The notes under the pieces are model-generated. The model worked only from the letters and a program-made list of their open reading frames with translations. It made no database searches and had not been told where the DNA came from. Source: Tridacna crocea (lineage: Eukaryota > Mollusca > Bivalvia > Cardiida > Cardiidae). Taken from it: 64,000 nucleotides of DNA. The stretch spans positions 54,385,159 to 54,449,158 of the forward strand of contig OX031059.1 in the NCBI GenBank assembly GCA_943736015.1, in the 5' to 3' direction. The position numbers were made by a program, and so were the translations under genes. Each line of letters starts with the position of its first letter. Position 1 is the stretch's first letter. Of this stretch, positions 55,201-57,926 are shown one piece after another.

Positions 55201-57693
55201 GACGGAAGACGGACACCGGGTGATCCTAAAAGCTCCCCTTGAGCACGTTGTGCTCAGGTGAGCTAAAAATCGGCCAGTGGCAGTCAGAATTTTAACTTTT
55301 TCTTAAAATTTCAGCGGCGTCCTAGCGGCATCTAAAATGCCGCCTGCCGATTGTGCCTGCCACCGAGCTGCCACAGGTCGAATTTGAGTGAAAACTGGCA
55401 GTTACCACGCTGGCAGGCGGCATTTACTGATTTGTGACCGTAGTATAAGTGGCCACATATTGCAACATACTGAGTCTGTATGGAATTAAATCAAGCAGTT
55501 TTGAACGAAATTCAGCTTTTTCATTGGTTTAGAAAGTAGGGCAAACTGTAAATCTTCTACAAATAGGTGTGTACTGTCTTGTAAAACAGAGACTGCAGTC
55601 ACAACCCTTTACCTAATTACCTCTACCATCAATTCATAAATGCTTCATAATTTTCATTTAGATCTGAACTGCACTGTGGAAATCTTTACTTCAGTTAGGT
55701 TACTTGTCAAATTACATCATAATTCATCACAATGCCAAAACGTATCAATTAGAACGCATGTGATTTTGAAAAAAGTAATGATTCATCTTTGAATTTTAGA
55801 ATCGTCGAAAGGGTCATTCAGTAGACCATACTTTTATCCGTACTACAGGGAACTAGTGGGCCATATATGAACTGACTGAAACTGTGAGAGGAATAACTGC
55901 TCGGTTGAATAAATTTTAATCTAAACTAACTAGTACAACACGAAAACTCTGTGTTATAAACTTTTATTTCTTCACACAATGGGTGATAATAACAACTATT
56001 ACTTAGTCACTTATAGCTTTAGATTAGAGCGACTCGATTGTGAGGTGTCTTTTCCTTCGTGCTGATCAGCAGGTAAGTTCGTTCTTCAGATGAAATTTCA
56101 CAAGGTCCTTTGATTATGCGCTTATAAGACGCTCCCGCAACTTCAAGCTCAAAATTCTAGGGGAAAAATGTGTCTTATAGTCGAGCATATACGGTAGATA
56201 ATTGCATACTGTACCATACATTCTTATTGATTTTTTTTATGCCACAAAATTCGTATGGACCTCACGTAATTGGTACAGCGTAACGGGCACCTACTGGTCC
56301 CATGCAAGAATGTCTGAAATTGGCAAATAAGTTGACAAATATGAAAAATTGGACATTAATATCGCTAGGCAAGTTAAATAATATGTTTTTCAATATAAAA
56401 AAAAAAATACAACATATTGCACATTTTGGTATGGCATGTTTTATCTGTATGGCCTATGGTATGGCCTATTTTTCTGGTATGGCGTGTTTAACCCATTACC
56501 AAACAACAATATTTTAGACTGGTTCAAATTGAAAGCATTTGCAGACGACAAAATAAAAGTGACTGCAAATTTGAAATTTGTTTTGTGAAGGGTAGAAAAC
56601 ATTGTGGGAAAAGGAGAAAATGCTGGTTACCAGCATTTTCTTCTTTTCCCACAATGTTTTCTAAAGGCTTCCTTTTCAGGGGCGTCAAAAGTAGGGATTG
56701 TGTGGTAATGGGTTAAGTAGAGCCTCAAAATACTGTAAAAATGACCCATAGTTGTCAAATTATGGAAAATCTTATCGAAAAATCTTTATTTAGCCTAATA
56801 GTTAAGCAAAGGAAAACAAAAAGTGTATATTGGGTGCAGTGTAGCAAAGAATGAGGTCGCTTACACAAACTAGTAGATCAAAATAAGAAATAAGAAGGGC
56901 ATCAAAACTGATGAGCGTCAAAACATGATCGGATAATACTATATATGGCCTTTTCTCATTTCTCCGTTCATTCTAGCTTCTCCATTCATGTACTAAAACG
57001 GTAGGAATAAGCGCTTGTGACATTTTGTTCCACACTGGTTCTATTCTACTTGGTCAGATATTATGCATAACATCCTATCCTACATCGAAAGTATTTTTCT
57101 ATCAAATAAGATGCAAAAAGTGCAATAAAAGTGAGTAATTTTCACAGTTTGAAAGAAAATATTTCATTAGATACAATAAAAAGCAAATTTTCGATGTTTT
57201 TCAAAAGTAAATACGGCTAAATGGGTTGCGTTTACCCTTTACTCTGAATAAGCTTGTCCGTCTGATCTAGAGTTTAGAATATTCATCAGTCTTTAGCGAC
57301 CAGCTTTGACTTTCAATCAAATGAATTGAAAAATGAGAAAGTGGCCATACAACCCAGGTTGGTGAGGTGGGTTTGAAAAAATCCCCGGATCGAACCTTTT
57401 GATGCAAGTTATGTGACAATTTTTCAGTTACAAGTTTAATTCAGGTTTTATATTTGATCATTGCACAAAAAAATTTGATTCCTTGTCCAAATATGTGAAT
57501 TTTGTGAGCTTATTTACGCTTAGGTGAACGGAGAAAGGAGAACACAATATACATGTAGGCTACGACTTTTCCTGAGGCCGATAGTGTTATCATCACCAAC
57601 ACGAGGAAAAACGAAGCCTGATAAAATTGAAATTCGAAAGAAAAAAAGATTAAAAAAATATATACTTACCTTAGTGTCAACCTTTAGTACCAT
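4164..57693 (-). CDS. TXN: Thioredoxin gene, five exons spanning 53.5 kb
   Basis: Joined minus-strand exons 57693-57670, 45940-45842, 27517-27458, 22725-22660 and 4262-4164 give a protein of about 115 residues. It is a thioredoxin: a protein-disulfide reductase that passes electrons from thioredoxin reductase to target proteins, with no signal peptide or membrane segment visible, so probably cytosolic/nuclear. Seen in sequence: buried Asp about residue 24, the WCGPC redox motif at about 29-33, the VDVDEN strand, and the MPTF segment holding the cis-proline. All introns are phase 0 with GT-AG borders, and the cut points match the vertebrate TXN exon pattern as I remember it. Vertebrate TXN has about 105 residues. 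Exons 1-4 are secure; exon 5 is less certain. Introns of 11.7, 18.3, 4.7 and 18.4 kb are filled mainly by mobile elements. The structural Cys just before MPTF in vertebrates (Cys73) is Ala here. Confidence 0.88.
4295..5496 (+). mobile_element. Helitron-like tandem-core element, family H6 (copy 1)
   Basis: It starts AACAAGAGCCGTCAGAGAC and ends CTTTGGGGAGCATAAAA. It has 140-150 bp core units with CCCCCTTTTTCCATGACA and a GACGGACGGACGGACAGA tetranucleotide run before the tail. A second near-full-length copy lies at 14366-15612. It begins about 30 bp upstream of the exon 5 acceptor. Confidence 0.85.
5604..5821 (+). mobile_element. piggyBac-type stem-loop MITE
   Basis: Family description: about 225 bp, termini CCCATTACCA...TGGTAATGGG flanked by TTAA, internal GAAAGCATTTGCAGAC, and a long central palindrome (GGGAAAAGGAGAAAATGC, TGGTTACCA, GCATTTTCTCCTTTTCCC). 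TTAA duplications with CCC/GGG ends are the piggyBac signature. This copy has somewhat degraded ends. Confidence 0.8.
6187..6415 (+). mobile_element. piggyBac-type stem-loop MITE
   Basis: TTAACTCATTACC at the left, GGTAATGGGTTAA at the right, central palindrome intact. Confidence 0.85.
6665..6887 (-). pseudogene. OB-fold-like exon with a frameshift
   Basis: An exon-like block on the minus strand has an acceptor (GTTTTAG ending 6888) and a donor-like GTATTA after 6665. The first frame reads E-E-I-V-K-I-V-Q-V-R-G-T-D-V and continues to about residue 21. A neighbouring frame then carries Q-D-G-T-D-D-L-K-M-S-L-W-R-E-W, followed by I-G-Q-Y-I-Q-L-T-I-V-V-V-K-T-Y-R-D-E-M-S-V-S. The two halves join only with a one-base net shift near 6820-6826. 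Alternating beta strands with DG..LK and LWREW resemble an OB fold of the RPA single-strand DNA-binding type; this is recognition by pattern, not a search. The length of 223 nt is not a multiple of three. It may be a decayed captured exon or a remnant of an RPA-like protein encoded by a Helitron/Helentron. Confidence 0.5.
7377..7564 (+). mobile_element. piggyBac-type MITE, half of the palindrome deleted
   Basis: TTAACCCTTTTACCA and GGTAAAAGGTTAA ends are present, but only one arm of the central hairpin (GTGGGAAAAGGAGG) remains. Confidence 0.75.
7744..7977 (-). mobile_element. piggyBac-type stem-loop MITE, reverse orientation
   Basis: TTAACTCTTAAGACTACC at the left and GGGAAAGAGTTAA at the right, with the internal landmarks in reverse orientation. 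It shares its right TTAA with the next copy. Confidence 0.8.
7974..8199 (+). mobile_element. piggyBac-type stem-loop MITE abutting its neighbour
   Basis: It starts with the same TTAA that ends the preceding copy and ends GGTAATGGGTTAA. The opposing orientation and shared TTAA make an abutting pair. Confidence 0.85.
8268..8462 (+). mobile_element. piggyBac-type MITE, 3' truncated
   Basis: GACTCTTTACCACACAAC start, central palindrome present, right end lost near 8462. Confidence 0.75.
8735..9569. mobile_element. pogo/Tigger-type non-autonomous DNA transposon
   Basis: Inverted ends CAGTCAAACTTCGGTAGCTC and the complement of GAGCTACTGAGGTTTGACTG. TA target duplications lie at 8733-8734 and 9570-9571. 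It is 835 bp with no transposase frame. CAGTCAAACCTC-type ends and TA insertion are typical of Tigger/pogo relatives. Further inner inverted GTTCGA-rich motifs lie at both ends. Confidence 0.88.
9572..11275. other. Intron 4 sequence without recognised genes
   Basis: AT-rich; contains a short GGCCGAAATTG/GGACGAAATTG repeat run near 9778-9825. No coding or RNA gene recognised. Confidence 0.5.
11280..11634 (+). repeat. Dispersed 355-bp repeat, copy 1
   Basis: Reverse-complement copy at 60445-60800. Shared landmarks are CCCGCTAGATGGCATTCTAT, ACTTTCCTACGCGTCAACCG, CAGCCCGCTTTCCGGGCTAG and TCTTCGAAGAATATGACATG. There is no coding frame; it is probably a short transposon family. Confidence 0.85.
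11920..11941 (+). repeat. Poly-C tract
   Basis: About 20 consecutive C. Long C or G runs recur at 12499-12513, 12721-12738, 48718-48731, 48840-48848 and 63426-63434. Confidence 0.9.
12026..12243 (-). repeat. Right arm of ~200-bp inverted repeat pair
   Basis: Reverse complement of 1-194 plus the short segment resumed after 1668. It ends near the TTAA of the following MITE. Confidence 0.85.
12243..12472 (-). mobile_element. piggyBac-type stem-loop MITE, reverse orientation
   Basis: TTAACCCTTTCC left, GGGAAAGGGTTAA right, intact central palindrome. Confidence 0.85.
12474..14197 (+). mobile_element. Helitron-like tandem-core element, family H7
   Basis: It begins AAGCAATTTCGTTGAAATG. Core units (about 13080-13770) carry CATGAAGCCCCCTTTTTTC, GTCACATGAT and AAGAAATGTGGGAGGAGTTG. 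An ACGGACAGATGGACAGA-type run and CTGCCTGTGGCAGGGGATAA tail hairpin close it. Confidence 0.75.
14198..14365 (+). mobile_element. Second H7 5' end, truncated
   Basis: It repeats 12474-12650 with few differences (AAGCAATTTCGTTGAAATG, GACCTTTTTTGATAC, GAGGTATTGTGTT). It starts exactly where the first H7 ends and is cut by the H6 copy beginning at 14366. Confidence 0.75.
14366..15612 (+). mobile_element. Helitron-like tandem-core element, family H6 (copy 2)
   Basis: It starts AACAAGAGCCGTCAGAGAC and ends CTTCGGGGAGCATAAAAA, collinear with 4295-5496. The tetranucleotide run GACAGACGGACAGACAGACG lies just before the tail. Open frames across it come from the core repeats. Confidence 0.85.
15690..16015 (+). 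repeat. Two diverged hairpin repeats
   Basis: Blocks near 15697-15770 and 15948-16008 share AGCTCRGCAGACAT and end TTTCTCCTTTTCCCACA. They look like decayed relatives of the piggyBac-type MITE centre. Confidence 0.5.
16144..16215. other. Near-perfect 28-bp stem-loop
   Basis: Arms 16144-16171 and 16188-16215 pair over 28 positions with two mismatches, around a 16-nt loop. The arms contain ACACTGGCAGGCCAGTT and its complement. Size fits a pre-miRNA-like hairpin or a tiny foldback element; expression is unknown. Confidence 0.8.
16446..16672 (+). mobile_element. Helitron-like tail related to H7
   Basis: Shares AAGTGAAACTTAAAATCGCT and TTGTACATGCGTATAAAGTT-type motifs with 13950-14060, and ends CTTCGGGGGTATAAAAA. 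Confidence 0.65.
16735..18476 (+). mobile_element. Helitron-like element, family H3, with about ten cores
   Basis: Long array of the H3 core (see 390-1430). It is followed by the tail GGTTGCCATGGCAACCAGAG, CACCAAAGGAACATCC, then CACCATGAGCACTTTGTGCT and CAGGTGAGCTAAAA. Open frames in all units are repeats, not genes. Confidence 0.85.
18600..18920 (+). mobile_element. Decayed H3-related fragment
   Basis: Single degenerate core (GGGGCAGAGCCAATTTTCAC, GATAGAGGTTCATTAG) and partial tail, ending where the next element begins. Confidence 0.6.
18921..20462 (+). mobile_element. Helitron-like element, family H1
   Basis: Starts AACAAGAGGGCCAAGATGGC, a palindromic 5' end. Core units of about 165 bp carry TTCATTTCTGTATAGTGCAA, GTAGCCCCCATTCACCAGAG, GGGTCACCCAAGGAACAT and AAATCTGACCAGCGGTTTC. 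The tail ends GTTGTGCTCAGGTGAGCTAA. Full copies of the family also lie at 21207, 36942, 44322 and 53515. Confidence 0.88.
20463..20862 (+). mobile_element. Two short Helitron-like tails
   Basis: The first ends GGCCTTTGGCCAGTTGAGCT. The second (about 20600-20862) has the GGGGCAATAACTC / GTTATAGTTCTTGT landmarks of family H5 and ends GGTAGGGGGTATTAAAA. Confidence 0.65.
20950..22637. mobile_element. Foldback MITE split by an H1 element
   Basis: The left arm (about 20950-21035) pairs with a right arm split into 21178-21208 and 22587-22637. Matching pieces are ATGAAAAATAACACTCTA and CTTTATCCTTCTAGA. Between the two right-arm pieces sits the H1 copy. The left arm supplies the empty insertion site. 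The outer end is about 20 bp from the exon 4 donor. Confidence 0.82.
21207..22587 (+). mobile_element. Helitron-like element H1 nested in the foldback
   Basis: Starts AACAAGAGGGCCAAGATGGC and ends GTGCTCAGGTGAGCTAAAA. The empty site reads CTCTTGAAAAAGGC, so insertion was within an A/T run, as expected for Helentron-type elements (T-T target). One core unit is shortened near 22080. Confidence 0.88.
22660..22725 (-). CDS. TXN: Thioredoxin exon 4 (cis-Pro segment)
   Basis: Twenty-two codons, E-T-A-E-A-Q-E-I-S-A-M-P-T-F through F-F-K-D-G-T-K. The MPTF motif carries the cis-proline that faces the active-site disulfide. The acceptor is TATAG (ends 22726) and the donor GTAATT (starts 22659). Length and phase match vertebrate TXN exon 4. 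The position of vertebrate Cys73 is Ala. The donor lies about 20 bp from the end of an inverted-repeat arm (about 22587-22637). Confidence 0.96.
22822..23640 (+). mobile_element. Helitron-like element, family H8
   Basis: Palindromic start AGGGCCATGATGGCCCT. About four core units of about 155 bp carry AGTAGAGGTCCACAATATAA, TACGGCTCCAGAATATGTGG and AAAGGCCCTGTAAAACAT. The repeated reverse-strand frames here are core-repeat artefacts. Confidence 0.8.
23641..24555 (+). repeat. Mixed Helitron-like fragments
   Basis: A segment at about 23830-24110 is duplicated at 28140-28440 (GGAAGGCCAGGCATTAA, GACTTGTCTCARTAAC). Remaining parts resemble H6/H7 cores (CCCCCTTTTTCCATGACAT). Confidence 0.6.
24556..26442 (+). 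mobile_element. Helitron-like element, family H2, about 12 cores
   Basis: Starts AACAAGAGGGCCATGATGGC. Units of about 145 bp carry TGACCTAGTTTTTGACCC, CATGACCCATTTTCAAACT, GGCAAACATTCTGACCAA and GTACACAAGGTTTTTCTA. It ends with GCTCACCATGAACACTCCGT and AGGTGCGCTAAAAA. Confidence 0.88.
26443..27185 (+). mobile_element. Helitron-like H3 core array
   Basis: About four H3 cores, introduced by ATTGTTATTGGCAGACTATC as at 16680. The tail is missing; a piggyBac-type MITE follows. Confidence 0.75.
27192..27414 (+). mobile_element. piggyBac-type stem-loop MITE
   Basis: CCCATTACCACATAAC start, GGTAAAGGGT end, central palindrome with few mismatches. Lies 43 bp from the exon 3 donor. Confidence 0.8.
27458..27517 (-). 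CDS. TXN: Thioredoxin exon 3
   Basis: Twenty codons, E-M-A-K-E-F through V-D-V-D-E-N-S, covering the second helix and the third strand of the thioredoxin fold. The VDVDEN motif is typical of thioredoxins. The acceptor is ACACAG (ends 27518) and the donor GTAAGT (starts 27457). Phase 0 on both sides and the 20-codon length match vertebrate TXN exon 3. A piggyBac-type MITE ends about 43 bp downstream of the donor, and a truncated Helitron-like element begins about 25 bp upstream of the acceptor. Confidence 0.95.
27541..27700 (+). mobile_element. Truncated H2-like 5' end
   Basis: Degraded palindromic start (GGTTATGATGGCCCC) and CTCACCTGTG, TTTTGACTAAACATGA, then CCTCTATAGGGTAGACAAG as in H2 units. 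Starts about 25 bp from the exon 3 acceptor. Confidence 0.55.
27701..28078. other. Intron 2 sequence, nothing recognised
   Basis: AT-rich with a T-rich run near 27945-28060; no gene or repeat family recognised. Confidence 0.5.
28079..28450 (+). mobile_element. Helitron-like 5' end with duplicated 23.8-kb segment
   Basis: Starts AACAAGAGGACCATGACGGT. Then it matches 23830-24110 closely. Confidence 0.65.
28455..30972 (+). mobile_element. H3 element split by an hAT-like insertion
   Basis: H3 cores at 28520-29530 lead into TTTTGGTTGCCATG, are interrupted, and resume at 30763 with TTGCCATGGCAACCAGA and the normal tail ending GGTGAGCTAAAAATG. The copy at 16735-18476 shows the uninterrupted order. 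Confidence 0.88.
29555..30762. mobile_element. hAT-like non-autonomous transposon, 1.2 kb
   Basis: It is flanked by an 8-bp duplication TTGCCATG (29547-29554 and 30763-30770). Ends are CAAGTTTGGC and, complemented, CAAGGTTGGG. Subterminal arms are rich in GGTTTTAACCGGTTAAAACC and TATTGACCAG. There is no transposase frame. An 8-bp duplication with C-A..G ends fits the hAT superfamily. Confidence 0.88.
31059..32616 (+). mobile_element. Helitron-like element, family H4, preceded by a short 5' end
   Basis: After a stub (AACAAGACGACCATGATGGT), H4 starts near 31168 (ACAAGAGCGGCAAATTGTCG). Units of about 155 bp carry AACTTGAAATGGCTACTTTT, CCCATACTGTTTGTTGGATT and GACTTTATCGCGTAAACAAG. It ends with GACAGACAGACGGACGGAAG, CATGACATAAGCTCTGCTGG and CCAGTAGAGCTAAAAA. 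Confidence 0.85.
32617..33290 (+). repeat. H5-like fragment and two units of another core
   Basis: 32617-32930 has H5 landmarks (GAGTTATGGTTCTTGTGCAC). 32935-33285 holds two 170-bp units with CCAGTCTGATTATACCCAT and CAAGTCTGGTGCTGATTGG. Confidence 0.65.
33291..33790. other. Intron 2 sequence, little recognised
   Basis: The first 80 bp resemble a worn H3 core (TTTTGGTAGAGGGCCACTAG). The rest is AT-rich with no gene or repeat recognised. Confidence 0.5.
33791..34540 (+). mobile_element. Helitron-like element, short H3 copy
   Basis: Starts AACAAGAGGACCATGATGGT, has about two H3 cores, and ends with CATGCATCCATGCATGGACG, GGGCCATGACATAAGCCC and CCAGTGGAGCTAAAAA. Confidence 0.8.
34759..34983 (+). 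mobile_element. piggyBac-type stem-loop MITE
   Basis: TTAACTCTTTACCACACGG and GGTAATGGGTTAA ends; intact palindrome. Confidence 0.85.
34984..36132. other. Intron 2 single-copy-like DNA
   Basis: No repeat family recognised. Several overlapping open frames on both strands (35325-35980) lack splice context or a recognised domain. Confidence 0.45.
36133..36455 (+). repeat. Tandem duplication of a ~160-bp unit
   Basis: Two units (about 36133-36294 and 36295-36455) share CATCATAACTGTAA, ACAGAAAAGTAACAA, TACGTCAATGCA and ATATCTGAAAGACACC. The unit does not match the Helitron-like cores. Confidence 0.8.
36456..36829. other. Intron 2, possible short open frame
   Basis: A plus-strand frame at about 36569-36781 (N-V-K-D-V-I-D-R-E-L-R-C) has fairly protein-like composition but no recognised family or splice sites. 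Otherwise nothing seen. Confidence 0.3.
36830..38532 (+). mobile_element. Helitron-like tail followed by full H1 element
   Basis: A tail (36830-36940) ends GTTGTGCTAAGGTGAGCTAT. H1 then starts with CAGGAGGGCCAAAATTGCCC, a palindrome with changed bases, and runs through about eight cores to GTGCTCAGGTGAGCTAAAAA. Confidence 0.85.
38533..39026 (+). mobile_element. Short Helitron-like copies, one with an internal H1 deletion
   Basis: A stub starts AACAAGAGGACCATGATGGT. Then an H1 copy (about 38670-39026) jumps from the first core directly to the tail (TTAGAGCAAGACCTCCCAAG), so most cores are deleted. Confidence 0.75.
39027..39738 (+). mobile_element. Helitron-like element, family H5, four cores
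   Basis: Units of about 155 bp carry AAAATTAAGTATGAAAATCA, GGGCAATAACTC, GAGTTATGCTCCGGAC and TTCTTGTGCACTGCACTTCT. Ends with GACTGACCGACTGATCGACC and AAAGGGGGGTATAAA. Confidence 0.82.
39807..41895 (+). mobile_element. Helitron-like H4 element with short 5' stubs
   Basis: Stub at 39807 (AACAAGAGGACAATGATGGT) and GAAGGCCCTGATGGGCCTGA repeats at 40076 and 40165 lead into about nine H4 cores. Tail CATGACATAAGCTCTGCTGG, then GTAGAGCTAAAAG. Confidence 0.8.
41317..41566. mobile_element. 250-bp MITE inserted in an H4 core
   Basis: Flanked by the 8-bp duplication GTTGAAGC (41309-41316 and 41567-41574). Inverted ends have CTCGGACACC / complement CTCGGATACC, and inner arms have TATTTGCTACGCTACATCG and GACCCCTGGGAC. 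The neighbouring H4 cores give the empty site. Confidence 0.85.
41896..42593 (+). mobile_element. Further H4 cores
   Basis: About four H4 units without a clear start or tail; ends where the GTAATC-rich element begins. Confidence 0.75.
42594..42860. mobile_element. GTAATC-rich repeat, MITE-like
   Basis: Dense GTAATC/GATTAC words (GTAATCTGTAATCGTGATTA) starting CAGACCTGGGGTCATTG. It interrupts an H4 core after TTGATAAG. The right boundary is unclear. Confidence 0.55.
42864..43405 (-). mobile_element. Two piggyBac-type MITEs, reverse orientation
   Basis: About 42864-43034 (central part deleted) and 43183-43405 (intact hairpin, GGAGAAAATGCCCGTAACC). Confidence 0.7.
43470..43775 (+). mobile_element. 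H4 3' portion
   Basis: Two cores plus the tail with CTGACTGACAGACGGACAAA and CATGACATAAGCTCTGCTGG, ending TTAGAGCTAAAAAAGG. Confidence 0.75.
43931..44313 (+). mobile_element. Two adjacent piggyBac-type MITEs
   Basis: The first (43931-44092) is 5' truncated. The second (44088-44313) starts at the first one's right end (GGGATAACCGTTTACCACAC). Both have the central palindrome. Confidence 0.78.
44322..45392 (+). mobile_element. Helitron-like H1 element
   Basis: Starts AACAAGAGGGCCAAGAGGGC, has about five cores and ends GTGCTCAGGTGAGCTAATAA. Confidence 0.85.
45585..45828 (+). mobile_element. Helitron-like tail next to exon 2
   Basis: Contains GGAAACAAGTTCTTTGCC, ACAAAGGCCACTGCGCCATG and ends GGCCTTTGGCCAGTGGAGCT, 13 bp from the exon 2 donor. 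Confidence 0.7.
45842..45940 (-). CDS. TXN: Thioredoxin exon 2 (WCGPC active site)
   Basis: Thirty-three codons, beginning D-E-F-L and ending G-P-K-F-E, with the redox-active WCGPC at exon residues 21-25. The acceptor ...ATTTCAG ends at 45941 and the donor GTATAT starts at 45841. The fold elements are the first helix, the central strand V-A-V-D-F-T-A-T and the active-site helix; the reactive N-terminal Cys and resolving Cys are both present. The open frame runs on into both introns, which is fortuitous. A plus-strand Helitron-like element ends about 13 bp beyond the donor, and a foldback repeat begins about 30 bp before the acceptor. Confidence 0.96.
45970..47068. mobile_element. Intronic foldback element with 165-bp arms
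   Basis: Arms 45970-46140 and 46880-47068 are inverted copies sharing CTCCCAAAGCCTT, CCAGTAGTCGAAAACCATCC and AACAACAAGAGAAATTA. A reverse-oriented piggyBac-type MITE (46371-46589) sits in the spacer. The left arm starts about 30 bp from the exon 2 acceptor. Confidence 0.85.
46371..46589 (-). mobile_element. piggyBac-type MITE nested in the foldback
   Basis: Reverse orientation; ends slightly worn (CCTTTTACCACATAATC, GAGAAAGAGTT). Confidence 0.75.
47069..48165. other. Intron 1 sequence, little recognised
   Basis: A MITE scrap lies at 47070-47120 (TTTCTACCCTTCC). The rest is AT-rich without recognised genes or repeats. Confidence 0.5.
49417..49603 (+). mobile_element. piggyBac-type MITE
   Basis: TTAACTCTCTACCAAACG and GGTAAGGGGTTAA; the central palindrome is mostly lost. 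Confidence 0.7.
49734..49958 (-). mobile_element. piggyBac-type MITE, reverse orientation
   Basis: TTAACTCTTTACCAAATAATC start and TTTGGTACAAATTTAA end; hairpin present with changes. Confidence 0.75.
50013..50242. mobile_element. TTAA-flanked stem-loop MITE, divergent subfamily
   Basis: Exact TTAACCCTTTAC and GTAAAGGGTTAA ends at 50013 and 50242. The central palindrome reads GGTGAAATTGCTCGTGACGA, different from the main family but organised the same way. Confidence 0.82.
50619..50751 (-). CDS. Unrecognised terminal-exon-like segment
   Basis: The minus strand is open for about 47 codons, with E-L-G-N-F-Q-N-G-K-P-A-Y-F-W-A-M in the first part and D-E-G-Y-D-G-Y-H-H-P-W-Y-A-K before TAA at about 50619. 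Two acceptor candidates exist: TTTTGTAAG near 50745 or ATTTTCAG near 50726. The composition (Trp, His, Tyr, Pro, Gly, paired Cys) looks like real protein rather than AT-rich noise. I do not recognise the family. It lies inside a nested transposon block in thioredoxin intron 1, so it may be a captured or relic exon. No partner exon upstream was identified. Confidence 0.3.
50970..51264 (+). pseudogene. Frameshifted ORF of unknown function
   Basis: ATG at 50970 (context CAAATGG) opens M-E-T-I-V-I-R-T-R-L-E-V and stops at 51036-51038. A frame overlapping it continues with protein-like sequence (S-A-M-D-T-C-F-E-L-V-E-D-E-K-F-Y-R-E-F-I) to about 51264. A single small indel near 51030-51040 would make one frame of about 98 codons. 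An E-box-like TCACGTGA lies about 20 bp upstream of the ATG. The 3' end runs into a pogo-type MITE starting at 51259, which may have truncated it. I cannot assign a family. Confidence 0.3.
51259..52140. mobile_element. pogo/Tigger-type MITE, 882 bp
   Basis: Ends CCATAAAACGATGTGTATAA and, complemented, CCGTGTTTTGGTGTGTATAA, both leading into CACGCA. TA on both sides (51257-51258, 52141-52142). Confidence 0.85.
52150..52344 (+). mobile_element. Worn piggyBac-type MITE
   Basis: Residual hairpin (GGAGCATTTTCTCCTTTCC) and a right end GGAAAAGGGTTAA. Confidence 0.6.
52559..55443. mobile_element. GC-rich terminal-inverted-repeat transposon split by H1
   Basis: Ends CTATGGTCATAA and, complemented, CTACGGTCACAA, both leading to GCCGCCTGCC. 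The body is packed with GCCGCC / GGCGGCAGGC / CCGGCCG words and is much richer in GC than its surroundings. H1 (53515-55268) interrupts it. Open frames reflect GC content; no transposase seen. Confidence 0.8.
53515..55268 (+). mobile_element. Helitron-like H1 element nested in the GC-rich element
   Basis: Starts ACAAGAGGGCCAAGATGGCC, has about nine cores and ends GTGCTCAGGTGAGCTAAAAA. No target duplication is seen around it, as expected for Helitrons. Confidence 0.88.
55552..56193. other. Interior of the TA-flanked element, nothing recognised
   Basis: AT-rich with the TIR-adjacent CTTATAAGACGCTCC motif near 56130; no coding exon assigned. Confidence 0.45.
56488..56716 (+). mobile_element. 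piggyBac-type stem-loop MITE
   Basis: TTAACCCATTACCAAACAAC and GGTAATGGGTTAA, near-consensus copy. Confidence 0.88.
56717..57669. other. Intron 1 5' part, nothing recognised
   Basis: AT-rich, apparently free of the repeat families seen elsewhere. The plus-strand frame at 57524-57721 overlaps exon 1 in antisense and is not a gene. Confidence 0.5.
57670..57693 (-). CDS. TXN: Thioredoxin exon 1 (start codon)
   Basis: Eight codons, M-V-L-K-V-D-T-K, followed directly by a consensus donor GTAAGT on the minus strand (57669-57664). Length, phase 0 and character match the first coding exon of vertebrate TXN (M-V-K-Q-I-E-S-K). It lies 11.7 kb upstream of exon 2. The start is chosen because it is the only ATG in frame with the short exon and it joins in phase to exon 2. 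The exon is too short to show as an ORF. A GC-rich promoter-like sequence lies directly upstream. Confidence 0.82.
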
Positions 57694-57699
57694 TTTATT

Positions 57700-57926
57700 C
57701 GAAGTACAACTAAGAAACTAAGTCGACAAGCCAACTTTCTATCTATTTCTAAGACAAGTTATTAGCGATCGTTTCGCACTGTCAGAGGGCAGACTGTTTC
57801 CCGGTCTTGTCGCAAGTATTCGCTGCGTGGGGGAGGGGCGGATATTCATTCGCATAGCTAGTCGCGCCGCCCTTTCTTAAAAATCAAAGTGCTGTAAGCA
57901 CTGTAATCGGTTGTCACTGAATATTT
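57700..57926 (-). promoter_or_regulatory. Putative thioredoxin promoter / 5' UTR
   Basis: The stretch just upstream of the start codon is richer in G+C and CpG than its surroundings. It has a GC box (GGGGCGG at 57835-57841, plus strand) about 145 bp before the ATG and a GGGCGGCGCG run near 57875 (minus). No clear TATA box is seen, consistent with a housekeeping CpG-type promoter. It contains no recognised mobile element, unlike most of the window. Transcription start and any non-coding 5' exon cannot be fixed from sequence alone. Confidence 0.45.

Larger units (their letters stand above)
50404..55551. mobile_element. Possible element with 23-bp exact inverted ends
   Basis: TTACAGTTTGCCCTACTTTC at 50404-50426 is exactly complemented at 55529-55551 over 23 bp. 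The target duplication is not clear. It encloses the two unexplained coding-like segments and two further transposons. Confidence 0.5.
48931..56194. mobile_element. TA-flanked DNA transposon, 7.26 kb with nested contents
   Basis: Ends CCGTATATGCTCGAC and exact complement GTCGAGCATATACGG, with TA on both sides (48929-48930, 56195-56196). Inner CTTATAAG-type motifs repeat near both ends. TA duplication fits the Tc1/mariner-pogo group. No transposase recognised. Confidence 0.82.
48166..56490. mobile_element. Long-inverted-repeat element carrying nested insertions
   Basis: Arms of about 300 bp (48166-48475 and 56196-56490) are inverted copies with outer ACGCCATACCAG and inner TTGCATAYTGTACCATACAT motifs (complemented). 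Removing the inner TA-flanked element leaves a roughly 1.1-kb non-autonomous element with a short spacer (48476-48930). Confidence 0.78.
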
